Part shown: one piece after another, positions 51,955 through 62,436 of the stretch
How positions within the stretch are numbered: the stretch's first letter is position 1
How the letters are laid out: every line of letters begins with the position of its first letter
Source: an uncultured Ruminococcus sp.
GTDB lineage: Bacteria > Bacillota > Clostridia > Oscillospirales > Acutalibacteraceae
Direction of reading: 5' to 3'
Length of the DNA: 64,000 bases
NCBI GenBank assembly: GCA_902786345.1
Contig: CADACB010000001.1
Location: 49,588 to 113,587 of the forward strand
Position numbers and translations under genes: made by a program
Notes under the pieces: generated by a model
The model's input: the letters and a program-made list of their open reading frames with translations, nothing else
Database searches by the model: none
What the model was told of the DNA's origin: nothing

Positions 51955-53112
51955 TTACTCTTTAAAAATATTTTTTACCTTATCAAAGAAGCTTGTACGC
52001 TTTGTGTAGTTTGCCTTTCCACAGAGAGAATCAAACTGCTCAAGCACCTTTTTTTGATCGGGAGAAAGGTTTCTCGGCACTTCAATAGTAACTCTTACAT
52101 ATTGATCGCCTCTGCTTCCTTTCTTCTGGCTTATGTGCTGAATGCCCTTGCCCCTCAGTTTGAATACATCTCCGGGCTGAGTTCCCGGATGAACCTTATA
52201 GCTTACCTTACCGTCAAGTGTAGGAACAACTACCTCATGACCAAGAGCAGCCTGTGAGAAGGTGAGAGGTATCTCGCACCACACGTCATCGCCCTTACGT
52301 TCAAATATATCGTGCTTTTTGACATTAACATATACATGAAGATCGCCTGAAGGACCTCCGTTGTAACCGCTGTTTCCGTGGCCTGAAATATTAAGTATCT
52401 GATCCTGACTTATACCGGCCGGAACTGTTACAGTAACTGTTCTTGGAGAACGTATTCTTCCTGCACCCGAGCACTTCTGACACGGCTTTTCAATTATCTT
52501 ACCCTTACCGCGGCACTTATCACATGTTTGTGAAGTCTGAATAACTCCAAAGGGTGTTGACTTCTGTACCGTAACCTGACCATTTCCGTTACAGTTAGGA
52601 CAGGTTTTCAGTTGTGTTCCTTTTGAAGCACCGGTGCCGCCGCACTCCTTACACGTATCTACATTCTGATATGTTACTTCCTTTTTACAACCCTTTGCTG
52701 ATTCCTCAAAGGTTATAGTTACAGACGCTTCAACATCAGAACCTCTTCTTGGTGCATTCTGGTTTCTCGGACTTCTGCCTCCTCCAAAGCCGCCAAAAAA
52801 GCTATTAAAAATATCTCCCAGATCTATATCCTGACCAAACGGATTGCCGCCGCCATATGCGGTACTTCCCGCACCGTAGTTAGGATCAACTCCTGCAAAT
52901 CCAAATCTGTCATATCTTGCCCTTTTATCCTTATCGGAAAGGACCTCATACGCTTCATTTACTTCCTTGAATTTGGCCTCGGCTTCTTTGTTGCCGGGGT
53001 TAAGATCGGGATGATACTTTTTTGCCTGCTTACGATATGCCTTTTTTATTTCATCCTCGGAAGCACCCTTTTCCACACCGATCACTTCATAATAATCTCT
53101 CTTATCTGCCAA
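51955..53112 (-). CDS. dnaJ: Chaperone DnaJ (Hsp40)
   Basis: A 385-residue type I DnaJ. J domain (1-70) with [10 protein letters not shown], Gly/Phe-rich region (about 75-115), and a zinc domain with four CxxCxGxG motifs from CKECGGTG to CQKCSGAG, followed by the substrate-binding barrels. The start is a TTG at 53112 with GGGGTGAG 5 bases upstream. It is separated from dnaK by a terminator and about 545 bp, so it likely has its own promoter, unlike compact hrcA-grpE-dnaK-dnaJ operons. No CIRCE lies before it. Confidence 0.97.
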   Translation of the reverse strand: MADKRDYYEVIGVEKGASEDEIKKAYRKQAKKYHPDLNPGNKEAEAKFKEVNEAYEVLSDKDKRARYDRFGFAGVDPNYGAGSTAYGGGNPFGQDIDLGDIFNSFFGGFGGGRSPRNQNAPRRGSDVEASVTITFEESAKGCKKEVTYQNVDTCKECGGTGASKGTQLKTCPNCNGNGQVTVQKSTPFGVIQTSQTCDKCRGKGKIIEKPCQKCSGAGRIRSPRTVTVTVPAGISQDQILNISGHGNSGYNGGPSGDLHVYVNVKKHDIFERKGDDVWCEIPLTFSQAALGHEVVVPTLDGKVSYKVHPGTQPGDVFKLRGKGIQHISQKKGSRGDQYVRVTIEVPRNLSPDQKKVLEQFDSLCGKANYTKRTSFFDKVKNIFKE

Positions 53113-53589
53113 GTAAACTCACCCCAAAATCCTGTAACAATTACCGCATTCCCTTATTATTTTTATGCCCATGAACTACCGCAAAGAACTGGACACCAAT
53201 GCGTACAAAAGCGGAGATACCGCCATTATCCTATATATGTCTATAATAATACATTATCCTACTTTTTGCAAGAAACTTTTTCTATTAATATTTATAATTA
53301 ACATCAGTTCTGCTCTCCGCATTAAACATCTGATGCATAAATGCATACCATAGTGTTTATCTTCTAATCAAGCTGCCTCACCATACTAAACAACACAATA
53401 CAGATTGTGAAAAATAAAGCCACAACTCACGTCTCACCTTAAGATTTGGAGAGCGAAGTGTGAAGTTTAATTGAATATTATAATATTGTTTTTTATAAAA
53501 TCAGACTGATTATCGAAAATTTTCAAAGTATAGAATAAGCATAAGCAAACGAAAACATGACACGGATGCGGAAGCTTGCTGCAACCATA
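53113..53589. other. Long gap between dnaK and dnaJ
   Basis: No convincing gene. A plus-strand ORF at 53165-53353 begins MPMNYRKELDTNAYKSGDTA in a stretch with coding-like composition but has no ribosome binding site and soon turns AT-rich; it may be a remnant. I saw no CIRCE or clear sigma-A promoter. Confidence 0.4.
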
Positions 53590-53634
53590 ATACGCACAAT
53601 GGGGAAAGCTTCTGAGCCTTCCCCTTTTGCGTAT
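53590..53634 (-). terminator. Terminator of dnaK
   Basis: ATACGCA...GGGGAA and TTCCCC...TGCGTAT form an interrupted long stem 22 bp beyond the dnaK stop. Confidence 0.75.
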
Positions 53635-53656
53635 ATTGCCTTAACGGTTTTTAATA

Positions 53657-55474
53657 TCAGTTGTCATCAACGTCTGTATAATCTGCATTATAAACACCGT
53701 TATCGCTCTGTGGTGCCTGCTGCTGTGCTGCGCCCTGTGCTGCGGCATCCTGATAAAGCTTCTCAGATACTGCATACATATCTTTCTGAAGCTCATCCTT
53801 TGCAGACTGTATAGCGTCAATATTGTTCTGTGAAAGTGCTGACTTAACTGCTGCTACCTTTGAAGAAAGATTTTCCTTATCCTCCTCAGAAATGTGCTCG
53901 CCGTTTTCACTTATGAGCTTCTCTACAGCATAAACAAGATTTTCAGCATCGTTTCTCTTGTCAACTTCTTCTCTGCGTTTCTTATCCTCAGCAGCATACT
54001 GCTCAGCATCGTGTATTGCCTTATCTATATCGTCCTTACTCATATTTGTATTTGAGGTTATTGTGATGTGCTGCTCTCTGCCTGTACCAAGGTCTTTTGC
54101 AGATACGTTAACAATACCGTTAGCGTCAATATCAAATGTAACCTCAATCTGAGGAACACCTCTCATCGCAGGTGCAATACCGTCAAGCTTGAACAAACCA
54201 AGCTGCTTGTTATCCCTTGCAAACTCACGCTCACCTTGAAGAACGTTTACCTCAACCTGAGTCTGATTATCAGCAGCAGTTGAGAAGATCTGGCTCTTCT
54301 TTGTGGGGATAGTAGTGTTTCTGTCGATGATCTTTGTCATAACACCGCCCTGGGTTTCAACACCGAGTGAAAGCGGAGTAACGTCAAGAAGAAGAAGTCC
54401 CTGTACATCTCCACCAAGTACCCCTGCCTGAATTGCTGCACCTATAGCAACACATTCATCAGGGTTGATGCCCTTGAAGGGATCCTTACCGATAAGTCCT
54501 TTTACAGCTTCCTGAACAGCAGGAATTCTTGAAGAACCACCTACCATAAGGACCTTATCTATTTCACCAATCTTAAGACCTGAATCTGAAAGTGCCTGAC
54601 GAACCGGACCCATTGTTTTCTCTACAAGATCAGCTGTAAGTTCATTAAATTTAGCTCTTGTAAGAGTATAATCAAGGTGCTTAGGACCTGTTGCATCTGC
54701 TGTAATAAACGGAATATTTATCTGTGCTGTTGTGATTCCGGAAAGCTCAATCTTGGCCTTTTCAGCTTCATCCTTAAGACGCTGCATAGCTGTTTTGTCG
54801 CCTGAAAGATCAATACCTGTGTCGCTCTTAAAGCTTGCAACAAGCCAATCTATTATCTTCTGGTCAAAGTCATCACCGCCAAGACGGTTGTTACCCGCTG
54901 TAGCAAGAACCTCCTGAACACCGTCGCCCATCTCGATGATGGATACATCAAATGTACCGCCGCCGAGGTCATAAACCATAACCTTTTGATCATTCTCTTT
55001 ATCAACGCCATATGAAAGTGCAGCAGCAGTCGGCTCGTTAATAATACGCTTAACATCAAGCCCTGCAATTCTACCTGCATCCTTGGTTGCCTGACGCTGT
55101 GAATCCGTAAAGTATGCCGGAACTGTGATAACTGCCTGTGTTACGGGCTCACCAAGATATGCTTCGGCATCCTTCTTGAGCTTTGTGAGAATCATTGCAG
55201 AGATCTCCTGAGGTGTATATTCCTTTGTGTTGATTTTAACCTTATAAGATGTACCCATCTGTCTTTTGATTGAAGAAATTGTATGGTCGGGGTTTGAAAC
55301 AGCCTGACGCTTTGCAACCTGACCCACAAGTCTTTCACCGTTCTTTGCGAAAGCAACAACTGACGGTGTTGTTCTTGAACCCTCTGCATTTGCAATTACT
55401 ACAGGCTCGCCGCCTTCAATTACTGCTACGCATGAGTTTGTTGTACCAAGGTCGATACCAATTGTTTTTGCCAT
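53657..55474 (-). CDS. dnaK: Chaperone DnaK (Hsp70)
   Basis: 605 residues. The ATPase domain begins [14 protein letters not shown] and has [13 protein letters not shown] and [10 protein letters not shown]. The substrate domain follows after [15 protein letters not shown] Gln/Ala-rich tail ends [14 protein letters not shown] precedes the ATG. Third gene of the CIRCE-controlled operon after hrcA and grpE. Confidence 0.98.
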   Translation of the reverse strand: MAKTIGIDLGTTNSCVAVIEGGEPVVIANAEGSRTTPSVVAFAKNGERLVGQVAKRQAVSNPDHTISSIKRQMGTSYKVKINTKEYTPQEISAMILTKLKKDAEAYLGEPVTQAVITVPAYFTDSQRQATKDAGRIAGLDVKRIINEPTAAALSYGVDKENDQKVMVYDLGGGTFDVSIIEMGDGVQEVLATAGNNRLGGDDFDQKIIDWLVASFKSDTGIDLSGDKTAMQRLKDEAEKAKIELSGITTAQINIPFITADATGPKHLDYTLTRAKFNELTADLVEKTMGPVRQALSDSGLKIGEIDKVLMVGGSSRIPAVQEAVKGLIGKDPFKGINPDECVAIGAAIQAGVLGGDVQGLLLLDVTPLSLGVETQGGVMTKIIDRNTTIPTKKSQIFSTAADNQTQVEVNVLQGEREFARDNKQLGLFKLDGIAPAMRGVPQIEVTFDIDANGIVNVSAKDLGTGREQHITITSNTNMSKDDIDKAIHDAEQYAAEDKKRREEVDKRNDAENLVYAVEKLISENGEHISEEDKENLSSKVAAVKSALSQNNIDAIQSAKDELQKDMYAVSEKLYQDAAAQGAAQQQAPQSDNGVYNADYTDVDDN

Positions 55475-55538
55475 AATAAATTACCTCCGATTTGATTCGA
55501 TTTATTTTATCTGTTTCTTTTAATTTATTATCAATGTC

Positions 55539-56087
55539 TCAGTTTGAGATCTGAACCATTGCATGACGGATAATTCTTTCGCCTATCAGATAACCCTTCT
55601 GATAAACAGACGATATATGATCCTCAGAAAGCTCAGGGTCATCAACTCTTGAAACCGCATTATGCAGATTCGGGTCAAATTCCTCTCCTCTTTCACCAAA
55701 GGACGTAACGTGAAGCTTTTCCAGTGCTCCTTCAAGCTGCTTCTGTATCATTTCAATACCTTTTTTGAAGTCATCAGAAACATCTGCATCCGATTTCAGT
55801 GCAAGTTCAAAGTTATCAACAACAGGCAGGAATGCCTCAACAGTTGCAGCCACTGCATTATCATATGTTGCAGCTTTTTCCTTCTCGGTACGCTTACGGA
55901 AATTATCATATTCGGCAGCCATTCTCAGGAACTGATCCTTCTGTTTTTCAAGCTCCTTTTTTAGAGCCTCTGCCTCCTCGTTAACCTCTGTTACTACTTC
56001 TACGTCCTCAACAGCTTCTATATTCTCAGCTGTCTGTTCGCTGTTTTCTTTTTTTACTTCTGCCTTTGAAGGTTTCTTCTTTGACAT
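55539..56087 (-). CDS. grpE: Nucleotide exchange factor GrpE
   Basis: About 182 residues. A charged N-terminal tail and a long coiled coil (about 35-80, including QFLRMAAEYDNFRKRTEKEK) are followed by the C-terminal beta domain with LHNAVSRVDDPEL and GYLIGERIIRHAMVQIS. It releases ADP from DnaK. The start at 56087 has AGGAGAG upstream; an in-frame extension into the hrcA end is unlikely. 22 bp after hrcA. Confidence 0.96.
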   Translation of the reverse strand: MSKKKPSKAEVKKENSEQTAENIEAVEDVEVVTEVNEEAEALKKELEKQKDQFLRMAAEYDNFRKRTEKEKAATYDNAVAATVEAFLPVVDNFELALKSDADVSDDFKKGIEMIQKQLEGALEKLHVTSFGERGEEFDPNLHNAVSRVDDPELSEDHISSVYQKGYLIGERIIRHAMVQISN

Positions 56088-56109
56088 CGTTATCTCTCCT
56101 TTCAAACAC

Positions 56110-57138
56110 TCATACATCAAGCATATCCGAGATCAGTTCTTCAACCGTCACGGCTGCATATTCAAGTGTTGAAATTATTTTAGGGTAGTTCATTCTCACA
56201 GGACCAATCAGTGCAATAGCACCCGAACACTGTGAAGATACAGTATAATGCGTTACCGCAACGCTCAGATTATTCAACGAAGGATCTCTGAGTTCACTTC
56301 CTATTATTACGCCCGCCTTATTATCGGCTGCAGAAATAAGCTTTGAAAGCTCTGACGAACGTCCAAGTATCTCCATCACTCTTTTTCCGTCGCTTGACGT
56401 AAGTTCAGGCATAACAAAAAGGTTAGATTGTCCTTTTATTGCCACTCCAGTTGAAAGAGCCTCTTTTGCGGCATCGTGAATTGCGAGCAGGACATTCGGC
56501 ATTATCATAGACATCTCACCGAGCGATACAGCTGTTGTCTGCATAAAAGCAGGAGTCACAGCCGTCACAGGCATTCCAGACAAGCTTTCGTTCATTGACT
56601 TGTCAAACATATCCATCATTGACGGTGTTATTGAAAAATCACATCTGAACAGCTTTGTTTTTACCGTTCCGAGTGATGTTATCAGCACAGCCATTGCTGT
56701 GCGGCTGCCTGTCTGGACAAATTTTATATGCTTTATAAGTGCATTTTCACCGGAAGGTGCGGATGCCACAGATGCACAGCCTGTCAGCCTTGAAAGAAGC
56801 TCTGCTGTTTTTTCAAGGAGATGCTCCGGCGCATCGGCACTCTGTTCAAGAGAATCTCTTATTGCAAACTGTTCCTGACGAGTCAGCGGACGAGGCTTCA
56901 TAAGATCGTCTATATAAACTCTGTAGCCAAGCTCTGTAGGCACTCTGCCTGACGAGGTATGGGGCTGTTCAAGAAGTCCAAGACCTGCAAGCTCTGCCAT
57001 ATCATTTCTAACGGTTGCCGATGAAACGTTAAAATCAAGCATATCGCACAAGGTCTTAGAACCGACCGGATCGCCTGTTTTTATAAATGTTTCCACAACC
57101 GCTTCAAGAATTTTCATTTTTCTTTCAGTCGGTTCCAT
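56110..57138 (-). CDS. hrcA: Heat-inducible transcription repressor HrcA
   Basis: About 342 residues. An N-terminal winged helix (FNVSSATVRNDMAEL, LLEQPHTSSGRVPTELGYR) is followed by the GAF-like dimerisation domain and a C-terminal IGPVRMNYPKIISTLEY. It represses from CIRCE with GroEL as co-factor. The ATG at 57138 has AGAGG at normal spacing, so the GTG at 57147 is less likely. First gene of the operon and autoregulated through the operator upstream. Confidence 0.97.
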   Translation of the reverse strand: MEPTERKMKILEAVVETFIKTGDPVGSKTLCDMLDFNVSSATVRNDMAELAGLGLLEQPHTSSGRVPTELGYRVYIDDLMKPRPLTRQEQFAIRDSLEQSADAPEHLLEKTAELLSRLTGCASVASAPSGENALIKHIKFVQTGSRTAMAVLITSLGTVKTKLFRCDFSITPSMMDMFDKSMNESLSGMPVTAVTPAFMQTTAVSLGEMSMIMPNVLLAIHDAAKEALSTGVAIKGQSNLFVMPELTSSDGKRVMEILGRSSELSKLISAADNKAGVIIGSELRDPSLNNLSVAVTHYTVSSQCSGAIALIGPVRMNYPKIISTLEYAAVTVEELISDMLDV

Positions 57139-57154
57139 TTCAGCCACCTCTCCG

Positions 57155-57181
57155 TTAGCACTCTCAAGCGTTGAGTGCTAA
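57155..57181 (-). promoter_or_regulatory. CIRCE operator
   Basis: TTAGCACTC-N9-GAGTGCTAA, a perfect 9-9-9 inverted repeat, 16 bp before the hrcA ATG. HrcA binds it and shuts the hrcA-grpE-dnaK operon. Confidence 0.97.
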
Positions 57182-57190
57182 TCTATTTAT

Positions 57191-57219
57191 AATTTACCAT
57201 TATCTTTCCCGATTGTCAA
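57191..57219 (-). promoter_or_regulatory. Sigma-A promoter of hrcA-grpE-dnaK
   Basis: Minus-strand TTGACA (57214-57219) and TAAATT (57191-57196), spaced 17 bp, immediately upstream of CIRCE. Confidence 0.75.
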
Positions 57220-57700
57220 TACCCTATTCAACTTTTTATATAAAAAATCCCTGATATTTTAATCAACAATCAATAGTAAAAAATTACAATTATCAATCGC
57301 GTTAACGTTGTATGGGGATTTCGCACTCTGTGGAGTACGAAAAAGTGTGCTGTCCCTTGACCCCAGTCAAGGCTTTATAAAGGCTTGAGTGAAACTTTAC
57401 TCATTATGAGTACCAAAAGTTTATTTTTTATTCACATGAAACGGACATCGGAACTTGTGTAATGCATAACGAAAACTGAAACGTGAACATAATTATCAAT
57501 TTAATAAACAGGCACAGTAACTGACTTAGAAAATAATACCCAAATTCTCAGAAAACGAGCCGGAAAGCAGTTCGACGGCAAGTTGTCGCATTCATATGAC
57601 AACGCAATACTGGCTGTTTTTAAATAAACTTCTGTTCACGTCTTAGCTGCTGTGTAAACAAGGCAACTAACGGAATGTGCCGTCGGATATATAAAAAAAT
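57220..57700. other. AT-rich intergenic stretch with a repeat-like block
   Basis: About 480 bp with no gene I can support. At 57320-57400 it is GC-richer, with CCCTTGACCCC shared with 46981-47052 and an imperfect CAAGGCTTTA/TAAAGGCTTG inverted repeat. The rest shows nothing. Confidence 0.4.
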
Positions 57701-57729
57701 TTGGTCAAATGCATATAATATGGTATAAT
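57701..57729 (+). promoter_or_regulatory. Promoter of the small lipoprotein gene
   Basis: TTGGTC (57701-57706), 17 bp, TATAAT (57724-57729), then AGGAG before the ATG at 57764. Confidence 0.6.
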
Positions 57730-57763
57730 TAAAAAAACAGTTATCAAAAGGAGAACAACTCAG

Positions 57764-58261
57764 ATGTTTAAATCAAACTTTATAAAAAAAACCTTGATAT
57801 TTACTTCTATCATCTTTGTAACTTTATGCTTTTCAGCGTGCAGCAATAATGACTCATCTGAGGAAGATTCAGTTACACAAACAGTAACAACATCAATACC
57901 GGAAGAAAATTTTGAATCCTCAGAAGACGATTACTCTGTAACCTCACACAAAAAAAGCACAAAAGTTTTCGACATTGAAGACGGCAAAACGGACCCCGCA
58001 CTTATTGGTAAATGGATGGCTGAAAATACCCCCGACATCTTCTATACTTTCAACGAAAATAAAACTCTCATAATAAATATATCAGGATCAGAGAGTACTT
58101 TACTTTACTATATAAAAGATTCAAGAATCTATATGTCAACTGATGAAAATACATTTCCTTCTGATAAACTTTATTCCGTTAAAAAAGATGTGTTTGTTTT
58201 AGGCGACCCAACCAACGGTGAGACTAAGTTTGAGAGAGTAAAAACAAATAAAACCGAGTGA
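57764..58261 (+). CDS. Small lipoprotein of unknown function
   Basis: 165 residues. The lipobox is CFSAC (Cys26), followed by a Ser/Glu/Asp linker (27-70) and a compact C-terminal domain with LIGKWMAENTPDIFYTFNENKT. The latter resembles lipocalin-like small beta domains (GKW...YTFNEDGT) found in many clostridial lipoproteins. Single gene with its own promoter. Confidence 0.72.
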   Translation: MFKSNFIKKTLIFTSIIFVTLCFSACSNNDSSEEDSVTQTVTTSIPEENFESSEDDYSVTSHKKSTKVFDIEDGKTDPALIGKWMAENTPDIFYTFNENKTLIINISGSESTLLYYIKDSRIYMSTDENTFPSDKLYSVKKDVFVLGDPTNGETKFERVKTNKTE

Positions 58262-58309
58262 GATTAAATTAACATCACAACATCCTTCGTAATTCTTTAA
58301 TATATATTG

Positions 58310-58338
58310 TTGAATATAATAAAAAAAATTGTTATAAT
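58310..58338 (+). promoter_or_regulatory. Promoter of ppk
   Basis: TTGAAT (58310-58315), 17 bp, TATAAT (58333-58338), about 55 bp before the start. Confidence 0.7.
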
Positions 58339-58394
58339 ATACATACTAATATAAATATCAATAAAAAAAATCAACGCAGAAAGAAGGTAAAAGC

Positions 58395-60599
58395 TTGAAG
58401 CCGGAAAAAACAAAAGATAATAAAAAACAAAAAAACAATAAAGCGGATGCACTGCTTAAGCCAGTAAAACTCCATTCTCCGTCAGATTTCCCTTACCATA
58501 ACAGAGAACTCAGCTGGATGGATTTCAACAGCCGTGTGCTTGAAGAAGCTTTTGAAAAGGATAATCCTGTTCTTGAAAGGGTAAGATTTCTGGCGATCAC
58601 CGCATCAAACCTGGACGAATTCTTTATGGTACGTGTGGCAGGCGTTATGGACAGAATGCATTCAAAACCAAAGGAACGCGATGATTCGGGCATGACACCT
58701 GTACAACAGTTTGAGAAACTTACCGAAAAAATACACGAATTTTCTAAAAAGCAGTATTCCTGTCTTCACCATTCTATTATCCCTGCACTTAAAAAACATA
58801 AGCTCCGTTTTCTGAAAATAAAAGAACTTACCAAAACACAGAAGCAAAGCGTTGATGAATATTTTGACAAACTTATATTTCCGGTGCTTACACCTCTTGC
58901 AGTAGATACCTCACGTCCGTTTCCTCTTCTTGCCAATAAAAGTCTTAATATTGCAGTAAGACTTCTTAAAGACGGCGAGGATATTTTTGCAGTGGTTCAG
59001 GTCCCGTCTATAATACCAAGATTTTTCGAGGTAAAATCTGATACAGGCAGAGATTTTGTACTTCTTGAGGATATTATCACAAGCAGACTTTCTGAGCTTT
59101 TCGAGCTTTATGAAATACAAGCATACTGTCCGTTCAGAATAACAAGAGATTCCGATCTTGACATTGACGAGGATGCCGATGATCTCCTCGTAGAAATCGA
59201 ACATTCTCTAAAAAAACGACAGCGCGGTGATCCTGTGCGTCTTGAAATACTCTCAAAATGTGATAAGGCACTAAAAAAATTTCTTGTTGATATGCTTGAT
59301 GTTTCTCAAGAAGAAATATATGAAGTCTCAGGACCAATAGATCTTACGTTTTTCTCAAAGTTCGGAGGAATTGACGGCCTTGATGAGCTGCGCTTCAAGC
59401 CCATTATTCCGGTAAATCCACCGGCTGATTTCTTCGGATATGACGATGTTTTTGAAGCAATACGTGAAAAGGACAGAATGGTGCATCACCCGTATGAAAG
59501 CTTTGACTCGGTAATCAAGTTTATCAATCAGGCTGCCAAGGATAAAAACGTACTTGCAATAAAACAAACGCTTTATCGTGTAAGCGGAAACTCGCCTATT
59601 ATCGCGGCTCTTATAAAGGCTGCCGAAAACGGCAAACAAGTCACAGTTCTTGTAGAACTTAAAGCAAGATTTGATGAAGAAAATAATATCGGGTGGGCAA
59701 AGAAGCTTGAAAAGGCAGGCTGCCACGTTATATACGGTCTGGCAGGCTTAAAAACACATTGTAAAATCGTGCTTGTTGTACGCCGTGAAAACAATGAAAT
59801 AAGGCGCTATCTTCATATGGGAACGGGCAACTATAATGATATTACAGCACGCTTCTATACCGACATAGGAATGTTCACCTGTGATGAAAAATTCGGTGAG
59901 GACGCATCTTCGCTCTTCAATGTAATCACAGGTTATTCAACGCCGCCTGTATACAACAAGATGAAGGTTGCACCAACAGGACTTCGGTCATTCTTTGCCG
60001 AAATGATAATAAATGAAACAGAAAACGCAAGGGCAGGACTTCCCTCAGGAATAACCGCAAAAGTGAACTCTCTTGTAGATCCGGAAATAATAAGGCTTTT
60101 ATATGAAGCTTCAAAGGCAGGAGTAAAAACAACTCTGATAGTCAGGGGCATATGCTGTCTTGTTCCGGGAATAAAAGGTATAAGTGAGAATATTCAGGTA
60201 AGAAGCATTGTCGGTCAGTTGCTTGAACACAGCCGTATATTTATATTTGAAAACGGCGGTATGAAAAAAATATATATGGGTTCAGCTGACTGGATGCAAA
60301 GAAACCTTGATAAGCGTGTAGAACTTGTATTCCCGATTGAAGACAAGGAGCTTATGGAACGTTCCTTCGGTATTATATCAACTATGCTTAAGGATGTTCT
60401 TAACACCCGCATTCAGAAGCCAGACACAAGCTATGAACTTCTTGACCGCAGAGGAAAAAAGGTTCATAACTGCCAGAGGGAATTTTCTGAGGAGGCTAAA
60501 AAAGCTCTTTCAGCAAAAAAAGATATAGTCCGTGAGGAGCGTCAGTTCATTCCGCTCACGGGAGACAGCTTCAAAAAGGGACCTGCTGAAAATAAATAA
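58395..60599 (+). CDS. ppk: Polyphosphate kinase 1
   Basis: 734 residues. The N domain has YHNRELSWMDFN; the head domain follows, then two phospholipase D-like catalytic domains. The autophosphorylated His is in THCKIVLV (about 455), the motif LHMGTGNYND follows, and the second catalytic His is in EHSRIFIFEN. It makes polyphosphate from ATP. The start is a TTG at 58395 after AGAAGG, with a Lys-rich N-terminal extension (about 30 residues) compared with E. coli. Probably monocistronic. Confidence 0.95.
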   Translation: MKPEKTKDNKKQKNNKADALLKPVKLHSPSDFPYHNRELSWMDFNSRVLEEAFEKDNPVLERVRFLAITASNLDEFFMVRVAGVMDRMHSKPKERDDSGMTPVQQFEKLTEKIHEFSKKQYSCLHHSIIPALKKHKLRFLKIKELTKTQKQSVDEYFDKLIFPVLTPLAVDTSRPFPLLANKSLNIAVRLLKDGEDIFAVVQVPSIIPRFFEVKSDTGRDFVLLEDIITSRLSELFELYEIQAYCPFRITRDSDLDIDEDADDLLVEIEHSLKKRQRGDPVRLEILSKCDKALKKFLVDMLDVSQEEIYEVSGPIDLTFFSKFGGIDGLDELRFKPIIPVNPPADFFGYDDVFEAIREKDRMVHHPYESFDSVIKFINQAAKDKNVLAIKQTLYRVSGNSPIIAALIKAAENGKQVTVLVELKARFDEENNIGWAKKLEKAGCHVIYGLAGLKTHCKIVLVVRRENNEIRRYLHMGTGNYNDITARFYTDIGMFTCDEKFGEDASSLFNVITGYSTPPVYNKMKVAPTGLRSFFAEMIINETENARAGLPSGITAKVNSLVDPEIIRLLYEASKAGVKTTLIVRGICCLVPGIKGISENIQVRSIVGQLLEHSRIFIFENGGMKKIYMGSADWMQRNLDKRVELVFPIEDKELMERSFGIISTMLKDVLNTRIQKPDTSYELLDRRGKKVHNCQREFSEEAKKALSAKKDIVREERQFIPLTGDSFKKGPAENK

Positions 60600-60685
60600 T
60601 AAAAATATATAAAATTTTTATTGTAAAATATATATTTTTGATGTAAAATATTTAATATATAATCAACGGTAAAGGAGTGTTTTTT

Positions 60686-61762
60686 ATGAAAAGAGTAGGC
60701 ATACTTACAAGCGGCGGTGACTGTCAGGGACTGAACTCAGCAATCAGAGGAATTGCTAAAGGCTTATATGAGCATTATGGCAATCAGGTGGAAATATATG
60801 GCATTATTGACGGCTACAGAGGTCTTATCTATGGTGAATACAAGCTTATGAAGCCCGAAGATTTCTCAGGAATACTCACAAGAGGAGGCACCTTGCTTGG
60901 TACATCAAGACAGCCCTTCAAGCTTATGCGTGTTATAGATGAAACAAGCGTTGATAAGGTTGCCGAAATGAAAAAGCACTATTCGGAAATGAAACTTGAC
61001 TGTCTTGCTATCCTGGGCGGCAACGGTACTCACAAGACCGCAAATATGCTCTCTGAGGAAGGCCTTAATGTTGTGACTCTTCCAAAAACAATTGATAACG
61101 ACATATGGGGCACAGACGTCACCTTTGGCTTTCAAAGTGCCGTTGATATTGCTACACACGTGATCGACTGCATTCACACAACAGCTACTTCACACGGACG
61201 TGTTTTCATTGTTGAATGTATGGGACACAAGGCAGGTTGGCTTACGCTTCACGCAGGTATTGCCGGAGGTGCAGATGTTATACTTATACCTGAAATACCT
61301 TATAACATAGATAAAGTAATTGACTGCATAAAAACACGCACCAAGAACGGCAAGACTTTCTCGATCCTTGCTGTTGCAGAGGGTGCTGTGTCTGATGAGA
61401 TAGCAAAGCTTCCTAAGAAAAAGAAAAAGGAAGCAATGGCAAATCTTATGTATCCTTCAATTTCGTATAAGATAGCTCACGAAATTGAAGAAGCAACCGG
61501 TCAGGAAACAAGAGTAACAGTTCCCGGCCATTTCCAGAGGGGCGGCAGTCCTGATGCATATGACAGATTCATTACATCACTTTTCGGAGCAGCAGCAGCT
61601 CAGTTCATCATAAAAGAAAAATATGGTTATATGACGGGAATGGTTGACGGTAAGGTTGTTCCTGTTCCGCTTAAAGAAGTTGCAGGAAAGCTTAAGTCAG
61701 TTCCTACAGACAGCAAGATAATAAAGGCCGCAAAGGATATAGGAATAAGCTTCGGAGACTGA
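60686..61762 (+). CDS. pfkA: 6-phosphofructokinase (mixed ATP/PPi-type clade)
   Basis: About 358 residues. GILTSGGDCQGLNSAIR is the N-terminal substrate loop, PKTIDND holds the catalytic Asp, and ECMGHKAGWL and HFQRGGSPDAYDR follow. At the phosphoryl-donor site it reads LGGNGTHKTA: Gly where PPi enzymes have Asp, but Asn where E. coli has Asp103, and PKTIDND has the Lys typical of PPi types. The donor preference is therefore not clear from sequence; ATP is the better guess. GGAG lies 8 bases before the ATG. Confidence 0.92.
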   Translation: MKRVGILTSGGDCQGLNSAIRGIAKGLYEHYGNQVEIYGIIDGYRGLIYGEYKLMKPEDFSGILTRGGTLLGTSRQPFKLMRVIDETSVDKVAEMKKHYSEMKLDCLAILGGNGTHKTANMLSEEGLNVVTLPKTIDNDIWGTDVTFGFQSAVDIATHVIDCIHTTATSHGRVFIVECMGHKAGWLTLHAGIAGGADVILIPEIPYNIDKVIDCIKTRTKNGKTFSILAVAEGAVSDEIAKLPKKKKKEAMANLMYPSISYKIAHEIEEATGQETRVTVPGHFQRGGSPDAYDRFITSLFGAAAAQFIIKEKYGYMTGMVDGKVVPVPLKEVAGKLKSVPTDSKIIKAAKDIGISFGD

Positions 61763-61789
61763 CGAGTTAAATATCCGGGAGGATGAGTT

Positions 61790-62206
61790 ATGGCAGAAAA
61801 CATTACTGAAAACGAACTTATAATGCAGGAACGCAAAAGGTGGGGTTTTTTCGGCATACCATGGACATTCACGAAATATACGCTTATGACAAAAAAACTT
61901 GTGATCTCTCAAGGTCTGCTGAATACTGTAGAAAACGAGATACTTCTTTACAGAATAACCGATATGACATATTCAAGAACGCTTCTTCAAAAGCTCTTTA
62001 ATATGGGATCTTTGACGGTTCACGCACACGACAAGACAACACCTGTGCTTGTTATCAAGAACATCAAAAATTCCCGTGAATTCAAGAACAAGCTTTCGGA
62101 TGCAGTAGAAAAAGACCGCATACGTATGAAGATGCGTCAGAGTGAGCTTGTGGATGCAGGACATCCTGATGGTCACGAAGATCATTATTACGATGATGAT
62201 TTCTGA
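61790..62206 (+). CDS. Bacterial PH-domain (bPH_2/DUF304) protein
   Basis: 138 residues without a membrane helix. TKYTLMTKKLVISQGLL, NEILLYRITDMTYSRTLLQK and GSLTVHAHDK are the strand and loop motifs of the bPH_2 family. The tail is His/Asp-rich (GHPDGHEDHYYDDDF) and might bind a metal. It follows pfkA by 27 bp with GGAGGATG upstream, so it is in the same operon. Function unknown. Confidence 0.8.
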   Translation: MAENITENELIMQERKRWGFFGIPWTFTKYTLMTKKLVISQGLLNTVENEILLYRITDMTYSRTLLQKLFNMGSLTVHAHDKTTPVLVIKNIKNSREFKNKLSDAVEKDRIRMKMRQSELVDAGHPDGHEDHYYDDDF

Positions 62207-62264
62207 TTTGCCGTAATATCGGGAAAATTATCCTTACGTAAACCAACAGAATTTTGAAAATGAT

Positions 62265-62333
62265 AAAGAGCATATTTACATTTCATCACAGGGCTTTCAA
62301 TCAAAGCCTGCTGATCATGTAAGTATGCTCTTT
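62265..62333 (+). terminator. Terminator of the pfkA operon
   Basis: A 17-bp outer stem with one mismatch (AAAGAGCATA.../...TATGCTCTTT) contains an inner hairpin (GGCTTT/AAAGCC), and the 3' arm runs into TTTTTTTAT. Confidence 0.85.
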
Positions 62334-62436
62334 TTTTATATTAAATTGTTGATTGATTTTTTACACAGTAATTAGAACGACAACAGCAGTGTTTACCTAC
62401 TAGTCAAACTTCCTTCGTTATTAAGCTGCTTGAGAG

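Noticed and set aside
53165-53353. Plus-strand ORF starting MPMNYRKELD
   Set aside because: No ribosome binding site or recognisable family, and the second half is AT-rich noise; noted only as a possible remnant.
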